Assembly: GCF_027922145.1 (NCBI RefSeq)
Contig: NZ_BSFC01000039.1
Location: 1-64,000 of the forward strand
Source of the DNA: Novosphingobium resinovorum
GTDB taxonomy: Bacteria; Pseudomonadota; Alphaproteobacteria; Sphingomonadales; Sphingomonadaceae
Length of the DNA stretch: 64,000 nt
Reading direction: 5' to 3'
The translations under genes and the position numbers were made by a program. Under the pieces are notes generated by a model. It was given only the letters and a program-made list of their open reading frames with translations. It did no database searches and was not told the DNA's origin. Each line of letters begins with the position of its first letter. The stretch's first letter is position 1. Shown one piece after another: positions 1 to 7,082 of the stretch.

Positions 1-56
1 CACTAGTGGGAGGTCGGGTGGGGGCGTGGGCCGGTGCCGCTTCAACAGAACAAACT

Positions 57-707
57 CTAGATGCGCCCACCCTTCCAGACCACCCTGCCGATCACCTCGA
101 CGTCGCGGGTGCCGCATTCGACCGGAGGATAGGCAGGGTTGTCGCTGATCAGTACGACCAGCCCCGGCCGCGAGACGTCGATGCGCTTCACCAGCAGGCT
201 GTCCCCCAGCCGAACGACATGAATACCGTCGCGCAAGGCACGCAAGGTCCGGTCGACGAGGATTTCATCGCCGTCACGCAGCGTCGGCTCCATCGAATCG
301 CCGCTCACCACGATGGTGGAGAGGTTTTCCGGCTGTAGCCCCATCGACCGCAGCCAGCGCCCGGAGAAGCGGATGGTGTCCACCACCTGCTCTCCTTCGG
401 CCGTCGCCCCCGGCCCCGCCGAAGCACCCACCGCCAAGCGCGGAACATCGATCCAGCTGCGTCTGCGTGATTGCTCCGGAACGGCATAGGAAATTTCCTT
501 CGATTGGCCCAGTTCCGCCTCATCCACACCGAAGAACCGCGCGAGCATCCCGCGATCGTGCTCCTCCAGCTTGCGCGGACTACCCTTGCGGATGAATTGC
601 TGAAGATAGGCGGGGTTTTTGCCCAGCATGGCCGAGAGTTTGGACAAACTCACGCGCCGCTTCTCGGCCAGTTCCAGCAGGCGCAGACGGGTCGGGTCGC
701 TTACCAT
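57..707 (-). CDS. S24-family LexA-like transcriptional repressor
   Basis: This is a helix-turn-helix repressor fused to an S24 (LexA/CI-type) self-cleavage domain. Residues 1-65 hold a sphingomonad-type DNA-binding region with the motif NPAYLQQFIRKGSPRKL. Residues 90-216 form the peptidase-like fold, with the serine in SGDSM (Ser138) and the lysine in LLVKRI (Lys174) as the expected catalytic pair. An Ala-Gly pair near residue 97 could be the cleavage site. The frame stays open upstream to a TTG at 764, but ATG 707 gives the usual family N-terminus and leaves the palindrome at 725-738 just upstream, as expected for autorepression. It is divergent from two small genes. DNA damage or another RecA-type signal may control it; that is inference from the family. 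Confidence 0.88.
   Translation of the reverse strand: MVSDPTRLRLLELAEKRRVSLSKLSAMLGKNPAYLQQFIRKGSPRKLEEHDRGMLARFFGVDEAELGQSKEISYAVPEQSRRRSWIDVPRLAVGASAGPGATAEGEQVVDTIRFSGRWLRSMGLQPENLSTIVVSGDSMEPTLRDGDEILVDRTLRALRDGIHVVRLGDSLLVKRIDVSRPGLVVLISDNPAYPPVECGTRDVEVIGRVVWKGGRI
488..499. promoter_or_regulatory. Internal 12-bp palindrome matching the repressor operator
   Basis: AGGAAATTTCCT is a perfect 12-bp palindrome inside the S24 repressor gene. It is identical to the core of the palindrome at 726-737, about 240 bp away. It could be an auxiliary operator that allows looping, or chance. Confidence 0.4.
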
Positions 708-724
708 TTTGTAATCCGTATCCG

Positions 725-738
725 TAGGAAATTTCCTA
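725..738. promoter_or_regulatory. Putative S24-repressor operator palindrome
   Basis: TAGGAAATTTCCTA is a perfect 14-bp palindrome 18 bp upstream of the chosen repressor start and in the divergent promoter region. Related half-sites follow: CATGTAGGA at 741-749 and its inverse TCCTACATG at 785-793. The arrangement suggests one repressor controlling both directions. Confidence 0.6.
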
Positions 739-740
739 GA

Positions 741-793
741 CATGTAGGATTTAGAACGGAACAAAATGGAAACATCAAGCGAATTCCTACATG
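741..793. promoter_or_regulatory. Inverted repeat in divergent promoter region
   Basis: The 9-bp arms CATGTAGGA (741-749) and TCCTACATG (785-793) are exact inverses separated by 35 bp. Both contain the TAGGA half of the palindrome at 725-738, so they may be extra repressor half-sites. The second arm ends 15 bp before the start of the small plus-strand gene. Confidence 0.5.
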
Positions 794-808
794 AAAGGAC
801 CAGACCGG

Positions 809-1009
809 ATGCTCCTGCGCGAGATCGAGCGCTTCCTACGCCAGACCGACATGCCGTGGACCAAATTCGGCCGCCTCGCCGCGCAGGACCCGCGCTTCGT
901 GGCGGATCTGCGCAACGGCCGGGTGCCGCGCGGTGACACCGCCGCGCGAGTCGAGCGATTCATGCAGACCTACCTTACCGGCGCCGGGGAGAACCGCCAT
1001 GCAGTCTGA
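809..1009 (+). CDS. Small conserved protein, possibly DNA-binding
   Basis: The gene encodes 66 residues beginning MLLREIERFL. An earlier in-frame ATG at 791 lies inside the inverted repeat, so ATG 809 is preferred; it has AAAGGA about nine bases upstream. The sequence resembles a short helix-turn-helix (RLAAQDPRFVADLRNGR, then a C-terminal helix), of the kind seen in small XRE-like or plasmid-control proteins, but I cannot assign a family. It is the first gene divergent from the S24 repressor and its end overlaps the next gene by 11 bp, so the two are probably co-transcribed and repressed together. Confidence 0.7.
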   Translation: MLLREIERFLRQTDMPWTKFGRLAAQDPRFVADLRNGRVPRGDTAARVERFMQTYLTGAGENRHAV

Positions 1010-1367
1010 ACTCACGCGGGAAATGCGCCGTGCTTTCGTGCCCGCCAAGGCCCCGACACGCGGTCCTTGGCTGCGGCTGCTGTCCGAGGTGCTCGGCCTC
1101 GCCGGTTCCGAAGCCGACTTGCTGAGCCATGCCGAGCGCGACTGGGCCAGCGCCACGTTCTCCGGCGCACGCCATACGATCGTGCTGGCCTTCGAAGGCG
1201 CGGAAGCGGTGACCAAGGGAGAGGCATTCATCGCTGCCCTGCCCGACCACGAATTCACCATCCCGCGCCATCTCGTGGCCGATGCAGCGGTAACGTCGGT
1301 CGAGCACAGGCAGGACCTGCCGCGCATGACCGTGCACATCGAAGTACTGGTGCTGGTGGATTACTGA
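999..1367 (+). CDS. Hypothetical protein paired with the small gene upstream
   Basis: This 122-residue soluble protein of unknown function begins MQSELTREMR. ATG 999 has GGGGAG seven bases upstream; the longer frame from 933 would run through the preceding gene. There is no signal peptide or membrane segment. The C-terminal half (RHLVADAAVTSVEH, then a beta-rich HIEVLVLVDY end) looks like a compact alpha/beta fold. It overlaps the preceding gene by 11 bp, suggesting translational coupling under the S24 repressor. No catalytic motif was recognised. Confidence 0.75.
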   Translation: MQSELTREMRRAFVPAKAPTRGPWLRLLSEVLGLAGSEADLLSHAERDWASATFSGARHTIVLAFEGAEAVTKGEAFIAALPDHEFTIPRHLVADAAVTSVEHRQDLPRMTVHIEVLVLVDY

Positions 1368-1402
1368 GGCATCGCCGCCAGAGCGCTGTTTAAACCTTCC
1401 TC

Positions 1403-1487
1403 GTCATCCCCGCGAAGGGGGGGATCCATCTCCTGACATTGCCTGTTGAAAGATCATCAGTTGGGTTCCCGCCTTCGCGGGAATGAC
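1403..1487. repeat. REP-like inverted repeat pair
   Basis: CGTCATCCCCGCGAAGG (1403-1419) is repeated in inverse form around GCCTTCGCGGGAATGAC (to 1487). It belongs to the 'TCATCCC(A/G)GCGAA' palindrome family seen again at 9865, 16576 and 54224. It lies between two convergent gene ends and may act as a terminator or REP element. Confidence 0.75.
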
Positions 1488-1590
1488 AGCGATATGATTG
1501 AAGGTACCTTGCACGAATACCCGAAACGAAGACCCCAGGACAGCCTGATGCTACCCTGGGGCGTCGTTTCATTCGCGATGGCGAAAGGCC

Positions 1591-3264
1591 TTACAGAGCC
1601 CGCGAGAGTTCCTTGATCTCGGTATTCAGGATGCGATCGTTCTCGGAATAATCGACCGGGCAGTCGATCAGGTGCACGCCGGGCGTATTACGGCAGTGCG
1701 CGAGCAGTTCCTTGAGGTGCGCGGCGCTCTCAACCCGGTAGCCGTTGGCGCCGTAGCTCTGCGCATACTGCACGAAGTCCGGGTTTCCATAGTTCAGCCC
1801 GAAGTCCGCGAAGCCCATGTTCGCCTGCTTCCAGCGGATCATGCCATAGGCATTGTCGTTCAGGATCAGCACCGTCAGGTTGAGACCGAGGCGCACCGCC
1901 GTCTCCATCTCCTGGCTGTTCATCATGAACCCGCCGTCGCCGCAGACCGCGAAGACCTTGCGCTCGGGATAGACCATCGCGCTCGCCATCGCCGAGGGCA
2001 GCCCTGCCCCCATCGTCGCCAGCGCGTTGTCGAGCAGCACCGTGTTGGGCTTCATCGCGCAATAGCCGCGCGCGAACCACAGCTTGTAGACGCCGTTGTC
2101 GAGGCAGACGATCGCATCGTCGGGCAGCGCGTCGCGCACCTGCTGCACGGCATGGGGCGGGAAGATCGGGAAGCGCTCGTCCGCCGCCAGCTTCGCGGTG
2201 TGCTCGACCTCGGCGGCGCGGAAGCGCAGCATCGAATCGAAGTTCCACTTGGGCGAAGGCGTGATCGCCTCCTTGATCTGCCACATGGCGTTGGCGATGT
2301 CGCCGATCACCTCGATGTGCGGGAAGTAGACCGGATCCACCTCGGCCGTTTTGGTCGAGATGTGGATCACCGTGCGGTCATCGCGAGTGCCGTCGTTGTG
2401 CATGAAGAACGGCGGCTTCTCGATCACGTCGTGGCCGATGTTGACGATGCAGTCGGCGTCCTCGATCGCGCGGTGCACGAAATCGCCCGAGGACAGCGCA
2501 GCGCAGCCCAGGAACTTGGGATGGCGCTCGTCGATCACGCCCTTGCCGAGTTGGGTGGTGAGGAACGGAATGCCGGTCTTCTCGACGAACTCGCTCAACA
2601 TCTTGCTGGTCATCTTGCGGTTCGCGCCTGCGCCGATCACGAGAACGGGACGCTTCGCCGTCTGCAGGGCATCGACGGCCTGGACGATCGATTTCACGTC
2701 CGCCGTCGGGCGCCGCACGATCGAGCGCGGAACGGGGCGCGAATCGGTGTGCTCGTCGGCAATATCCTCGGGAAGCTCGATATGCGTCGCACCCGGCTTC
2801 TCTTCCTCGGCGATGCGGAACGCCTCGCGCACGCGGCTCGGAATGTTGTCCGAGGATGCCATCTGGTGCGCATACTTGGTGATCGGCTGCATCATCGAGA
2901 CGACATCGAGGATCTGGAAGCGGCCCTGCTTCGACTTCTTGATCGGCTTCTGGCCGGTGATCATCAGCATCGGCATGCCGCCGAGCGTCGCATAAGCGGC
3001 AGCGGTGACGAAATTCGTCGCGCCCGGCCCCAGCGTCGAGAGGCAGACACCAGCCTTGCCCGTGTGGCGCCCGTAAGTGGCGGCCATGAACCCCGCGCCC
3101 TGTTCGTGACGCGTCAGGATCAGCTTGATCTGCTTCGAACGCGACAGCGAATCCAGAAAATCGAGGTTTTCCTCGCCCGGCACGCCGAAGATATACTCGA
3201 CACCTTCCTGCTCGAGACATTCGATGAACAGGTCCGACGCCTTGCGCTTGTCGCTCTCGGCCAT
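1591..3264 (-). CDS. Acetolactate synthase-like thiamine-diphosphate enzyme
   Basis: This 557-residue protein has the three-domain layout of the acetohydroxyacid synthase family. The N-terminal pyrimidine domain holds the catalytic glutamate in LTRHEQGAG (Glu54), and the C-terminal cofactor site reads GDGGF from about residue 442, closing at LNDNAYG. The end (DCPVDYSEN) resembles the catabolic AlsS type, which joins two pyruvates to acetolactate without a regulatory subunit, and no ilvN-like gene follows. AlsS-type function is therefore likelier than branched-chain biosynthesis, though another TPP-dependent decarboxylase or ligase is possible. It stands alone on the minus strand, with an inverted repeat upstream. 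Confidence 0.85.
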   Translation of the reverse strand: MAESDKRKASDLFIECLEQEGVEYIFGVPGEENLDFLDSLSRSKQIKLILTRHEQGAGFMAATYGRHTGKAGVCLSTLGPGATNFVTAAAYATLGGMPMLMITGQKPIKKSKQGRFQILDVVSMMQPITKYAHQMASSDNIPSRVREAFRIAEEEKPGATHIELPEDIADEHTDSRPVPRSIVRRPTADVKSIVQAVDALQTAKRPVLVIGAGANRKMTSKMLSEFVEKTGIPFLTTQLGKGVIDERHPKFLGCAALSSGDFVHRAIEDADCIVNIGHDVIEKPPFFMHNDGTRDDRTVIHISTKTAEVDPVYFPHIEVIGDIANAMWQIKEAITPSPKWNFDSMLRFRAAEVEHTAKLAADERFPIFPPHAVQQVRDALPDDAIVCLDNGVYKLWFARGYCAMKPNTVLLDNALATMGAGLPSAMASAMVYPERKVFAVCGDGGFMMNSQEMETAVRLGLNLTVLILNDNAYGMIRWKQANMGFADFGLNYGNPDFVQYAQSYGANGYRVESAAHLKELLAHCRNTPGVHLIDCPVDYSENDRILNTEIKELSRAL

Positions 3265-3317
3265 GATCCAGCTTTCCCTCTTCCTGCCGCCGGTCCCTGA
3301 TGCCCGGCCGTCTTGAT

Positions 3318-3372
3318 CGAGGCTGATACGCGATTCTGTTCAGGACCGTCCCTGATGAATTAATCAGCCTCG
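3318..3372. promoter_or_regulatory. Inverted repeat upstream of acetolactate synthase-like gene
   Basis: Ten-base arms CGAGGCTGAT (3318-3327) and ATCAGCCTCG (3363-3372) are exact inverses 35 bp apart. A second short inverted pair, TCAGG/CCTGA, lies between them. It sits 54-108 bp upstream of the start codon and could be an operator or a structured leader. Confidence 0.4.
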
Positions 3373-3404
3373 CCGTAGAAAATATCAGGCGGGGGCAAGC
3401 AGAG

Positions 3405-4343
3405 CTAGTAACCCTGCGCGAGATCGACCTGATGCGCCAGCGGCTCTCCGCGTAAATAGCGCCCGAGGTTACCGAGAAACCGCGCCGAGCCGCGCGCGAA
3501 CAATGCATCCTGCGCGCGGCCGGACAAGTGCATGGAGATATGCACGTTCTCGCGCGACCACAGCGGATGGTCCGAGGGCAGCGGCTCGGGCGTGGTCACG
3601 TCGAGGAACGCCCCACCCAGATGCCCCGAATCGATCGCGGCGAGCAGCGCGTCCTGGTCGATCACCGTACCGCGCGCGAAATTGAGCAGGACCGCGCCCG
3701 GCTTCATCGCCGCGAACTGCTCCGCGCCGAACATGCCGGTCGTCTGCGGCGTCGAGGGGACGATCAGGATCACCCAGTCGAACCGCCCGAGCGCGCCCTG
3801 CCATTCGTCCTGCCCGAGTTCGCCTTCACCCGGCGTGCGGCGCGCGGCGGTGACTTTGGCGCCGAATACACACAGCATCCCGGCGATCTTCGCGCCGATC
3901 TCGCCCGCGCCGATCACCAGCACTTCGCTGTCCAGCAACTCGCGCTTGCCCGGCGAATCGGGCAGCCATTCGTGGCGATCCTGCGCCCGCACGACCTCGC
4001 GCCAGCCCTTGGCCATCGTCAGCATGCCCATGAGCGCATATTCGGATACGCTCTGCGCATGGATTCCCGCGCCATTGGTCAGCGCGACGCCGCGCTCCCG
4101 GAAAAGGTCGAGCGGCAGCCAGTCCACGCCCGAGGACATGGCGCAATACCACTTGAGCCCGGTCATCAGGGGCAATGCCTCGCGGGCCTTGGGCGGTGCG
4201 ATCATATCCAGCCATGCCACTTCGGCGCGAGGTGCCAGCGCCATGAGTTGGTCGGCATCCTCGAACCACAGCGGCTCGACGCCTTCGGGCAGCTTGCCCT
4301 CCAGCCATGGGCGCGAGTTGGCATTGATCAGCGCGGCGGTCAT
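3405..4343 (-). CDS. D-2-hydroxyacid dehydrogenase (NAD-dependent)
   Basis: This 312-residue oxidoreductase belongs to the D-isomer-specific 2-hydroxyacid dehydrogenase family, which interconverts 2-oxo acids and D-2-hydroxy acids. The Rossmann motif GAGEIG is at residues 145-150, and the catalytic triad is visible as Arg224 (NFARGT), Glu253 (TPEPLP) and His272 (HISMHLSG). Length is normal for the shorter GhrA-like members. The substrate cannot be told from sequence; glyoxylate or hydroxypyruvate are the family's common ones. It precedes the acetolactate synthase-like gene on the same strand, but the intervening space carries an inverted repeat, so co-transcription is uncertain. Confidence 0.85.
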   Translation of the reverse strand: MTAALINANSRPWLEGKLPEGVEPLWFEDADQLMALAPRAEVAWLDMIAPPKAREALPLMTGLKWYCAMSSGVDWLPLDLFRERGVALTNGAGIHAQSVSEYALMGMLTMAKGWREVVRAQDRHEWLPDSPGKRELLDSEVLVIGAGEIGAKIAGMLCVFGAKVTAARRTPGEGELGQDEWQGALGRFDWVILIVPSTPQTTGMFGAEQFAAMKPGAVLLNFARGTVIDQDALLAAIDSGHLGGAFLDVTTPEPLPSDHPLWSRENVHISMHLSGRAQDALFARGSARFLGNLGRYLRGEPLAHQVDLAQGY

Positions 4344-4448
4344 GGGGCACTCCTAATCCGGGCAACTACAATAGCTTGCCAGCCTCGGAGCATCCGCGCG
4401 GGAAGACAAGGGCGGGTTCGGCATTCGCCCTTACGTTCATGGCAACAA

Positions 4449-5912
4449 TCAGGCCAGCTTCCATTCCCAGCCGAGCGGATCGCCGTCCATCGCCTCGACA
4501 CCCTTGGCGACAAGTTCGTCACGCAGGGCGTCGGAAGTCGCGAAGTCCTTGTCGGCACGCGCCTGCTTGCGGGCAGCGAGAACGTCCTCGATCTCCGCCT
4601 CGGTAATTGCCGCCGTCTTGGGACGCAGGCGCAGATCGGCGCGCGCGGTGCCGAACAGGTCGAGCCCGAGCACCGCGTCCATTGCCTCGACCACGGCGCG
4701 CTTGGCGGCGGGATCGACCTTCTTCGCGGCCAACACCTCTTCCAGCGCGGTCAGCGCGATCGCGGTGTTGAGGTCTTCGCCGATCGCCTTCTCGAACGTT
4801 TCGAGCATCGGCGCGAGCTTGGGATGCGAGGGTTCACCGGCTTCCACGTCGGCAAGACGCTCGGCGACGATGATCATGCGCTTGAGACGCACCAGTGCGG
4901 CCGCAAGACCTTCCCAGCTGAATTCCAGTTCGCTGCGGTAATGCGCCTGCAGGCACATCATGCGGTAGCCGAGTGGGTGGTAGCCCTTGTCGATCAGCAA
5001 TTGCAGCCGCAGGAATTCGCCCGAGGACTTGCTCATCTTGCCTGAGCGCTCGACAAGAAAATTGTTGTGCATCCACACCTTGGCGCCCGAATTTGCGGGC
5101 ACGTCGAGGCCGCAGGAGTCTCCGGGGTTGCAGCAGAACGCCTGGTTCTGGGCGATCTCGTTGGGGTGATGGATCTCGCGGTGGTCGATGCCGCCGGTGT
5201 GGATGTCGAACGGAAAGCCGAGCAGATCGCCGCTCATCACCGAGCATTCGAGATGCCAGCCCGGCGCGCCTTTGCCCCAGGGCGAATCCCACTCCATCTG
5301 CCGCTTCTCGCCCTCGGGCGTCTTGCGCCAGATCGCGAAGTCGGCGGCGTTGCGCTTGCCGTCCACGGCCTCGATGCGCCCCTCGCCCTCCTCGGTGACG
5401 GCGCGCGCGAGGCGGCCGTAATCGGCGACGGTGGAGACGTCGAAGTAGAGACCGCTTTCCAATTCATAACAATGGATTGGCGCGATCTTCTCGGCGAATT
5501 CGATCATCTGCGGAACGTAGTCGGTGGCGATCGACCACTTCGCAGGCTGGCGGATGCCCAGCGCCTTGATGTCGGCCCAATAGGCCTGCGTGTAATGCTC
5601 TGCGATGTCCCAGATGGATTGGGACTGCGTGCGCGCCATCTTCTCCATCTTGTCCTCGCCCGCATCGGCATCGTCGGTCAGGTGGCCGACGTCGGTGATG
5701 TTGATGACGTGGGTGAGCTTGTAACCCTTGTGGCTCAACGTCCGGCCCAGAATGTCCGCGAAGACGTAGGCGCGCATGTTGCCGATGTGTGGGTAGTTGT
5801 AGACCGTCGGCCCGCAGGTATAGACGCGCGCCTCGCCCGGGTGGACGGGCTCGAACATTTCGAGCTTGCGGGTCAGGCTGTTGAACAGCGTCAGTTGGGA
5901 TGCGTCGGTCAT
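4449..5912 (-). CDS. cysS: Cysteine--tRNA ligase
   Basis: The 487-residue class-I aminoacyl-tRNA synthetase charges tRNA-Cys in the cytoplasm. The HIGH-type motif reads PHIGNMRAY near residue 40, just after the zinc-ligand cysteine in YTCGPTVYN. The KMSKS motif is present as SGKMSKSSGEF around residue 295. The C-terminal anticodon-binding region ends in GWEWKLA. Length and motif spacing match the family. It is a single gene on the minus strand, separated by short gaps from its neighbours. Confidence 0.97.
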   Translation of the reverse strand: MTDASQLTLFNSLTRKLEMFEPVHPGEARVYTCGPTVYNYPHIGNMRAYVFADILGRTLSHKGYKLTHVINITDVGHLTDDADAGEDKMEKMARTQSQSIWDIAEHYTQAYWADIKALGIRQPAKWSIATDYVPQMIEFAEKIAPIHCYELESGLYFDVSTVADYGRLARAVTEEGEGRIEAVDGKRNAADFAIWRKTPEGEKRQMEWDSPWGKGAPGWHLECSVMSGDLLGFPFDIHTGGIDHREIHHPNEIAQNQAFCCNPGDSCGLDVPANSGAKVWMHNNFLVERSGKMSKSSGEFLRLQLLIDKGYHPLGYRMMCLQAHYRSELEFSWEGLAAALVRLKRMIIVAERLADVEAGEPSHPKLAPMLETFEKAIGEDLNTAIALTALEEVLAAKKVDPAAKRAVVEAMDAVLGLDLFGTARADLRLRPKTAAITEAEIEDVLAARKQARADKDFATSDALRDELVAKGVEAMDGDPLGWEWKLA

Positions 5913-5980
5913 GCCTTGCCGAATAGGCGGAGGCGCGCGGCAGTCAAGCGGGAGGCGCAGGACGCCTCCCGCTTGACAGA

Positions 5981-6541
5981 TTACTTGACAGTGGCCTGAA
6001 CAGTCGTCGCCGCGACAGGTACGGAGGCCGGTGCCGCAGGGGCCGCGTTCATCGACTGGCGTAGAAACACCGCCTGGTCGAGCTTTTCGAAGGCGTCTTT
6101 GTAGACTGCCACATCAAGGATCGGTTCTTCGTCCTGCGGCTGCGAGGAATAAATCGTCGATTTCATCTTGGCCATGACGAAATTCAAGCGAATGCGCGTG
6201 ATAGCGGGGCCAATCTTCTCGATATAGGCACTGACGAAAGGCGTTTTCTTCGACTTTCCGAACCCGGTCAGGAGATTGTAGGTCAGCTTGCCCTTCGACG
6301 ACCCAAGACCGGTGATAAGACCTGTATCCAGATCAGCCGCCTGAATACGATAACCGGCATCCTGCAGCACGCTCATCACCGAGCTGAATACAATCGACTT
6401 GTCGGCCTCGACATCGTGGCTCTGGATCTGCTGCAGCTCCAGTCCCGACAGTTCGGGAGCCTTGTCTTTTGCGATGGCGGGAACGGCGCAAGCGATCGCA
6501 GTTGCAGCGACGAGCGCTGCGACAGACTTCGTGATATTCAT
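5981..6541 (-). CDS. Exported protein of unknown function
   Basis: This 186-residue protein has a clear Sec signal peptide (MNITKSVAALVAATAIACAV, cleavage after PAIA). The mature part begins with a region like that of periplasmic or lipoprotein assembly factors (QSHDVEADKSIVFSSVMSVLQDAGY), where a residue taking on a second conformation over time is often described as 'conversion of a variable tail'; no catalytic residues are obvious. The C-terminus is Ala/Val-rich. It follows an exported BamE-like protein after 11 bp, so the two are very likely one operon and may act together in the envelope. The exact function is unknown. Confidence 0.8.
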   Translation of the reverse strand: MNITKSVAALVAATAIACAVPAIAKDKAPELSGLELQQIQSHDVEADKSIVFSSVMSVLQDAGYRIQAADLDTGLITGLGSSKGKLTYNLLTGFGKSKKTPFVSAYIEKIGPAITRIRLNFVMAKMKSTIYSSQPQDEEPILDVAVYKDAFEKLDQAVFLRQSMNAAPAAPASVPVAATTVQATVK

Positions 6542-6552
6542 GATGTGAAGCC

Positions 6553-6990
6553 TCAGAAAGAGCTGGAACGGCTGCGGAAATCGGAAACGATCTTCGCCCG
6601 GTCGAATTTGATGATGAGCGTCATGGTGCGCTGCGACGTTTCTGAGGACGACTTCTTCTTGCCGAAGCCGAGACCGCCGAGACCAGCAACGCCGTCACCG
6701 CCGGCACCAAGACCCAGGCCGATCGAGAAGCCGCCGGACTTGTTGCTGGTCACGGTAGCGTGCCGGTCATAGACCCACATCTCGTTCCCCTGACCATCGA
6801 CAGTCGTGATGTTGGGCGCCCCGAAAGTCTCAAGCACTTCGCCCTGCGAGGTCTTTCCCACCTCCAGGGTCATCTGCACCATGCCCTGCGTCAGGGTATT
6901 GCCAGACTGCGCGCCTGCTTGCGCGAATGCCGTCGGCGCCACGCCAACCGCAAAGGCCAGCCCAAGGCCAACCGCCAAAAACTTTTTCAT
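6553..6990 (-). CDS. Exported BamE/SmpA-like small protein
   Basis: The product has 145 residues and a signal peptide (MKKFLAVGLGLAFAVGVAP, cleavage near AFA). The segment LEVGKTSQGEVLETFGAPN, followed by GNEMWVYD, resembles the SmpA/OmlA (BamE) repeat, in which a short helix is followed by FG.P and an aromatic strand. A glycine-rich insert (about residues 88-112) is unusual. There is no lipobox, so it is probably soluble in the periplasm. It is the first gene of a two-gene unit with the exported protein at 5981. Assignment to the BamE superfamily is by motif only. Confidence 0.75.
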   Translation of the reverse strand: MKKFLAVGLGLAFAVGVAPTAFAQAGAQSGNTLTQGMVQMTLEVGKTSQGEVLETFGAPNITTVDGQGNEMWVYDRHATVTSNKSGGFSIGLGLGAGGDGVAGLGGLGFGKKKSSSETSQRTMTLIIKFDRAKIVSDFRSRSSSF

Positions 6991-7082
6991 CTAACCCCCG
7001 TTTCTTCCTGCCCCAGGAAGAGGATCGAGAATTAGTTCAAGTTAAACTTCCGGGCAATCGCAATCTGGCGATTAAAAATCGT

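Noticed and set aside
57..1367. S24 repressor locus considered as a prophage remnant
   Set aside because: No integrase, structural or lysis genes nearby, and the small genes are not phage-like.
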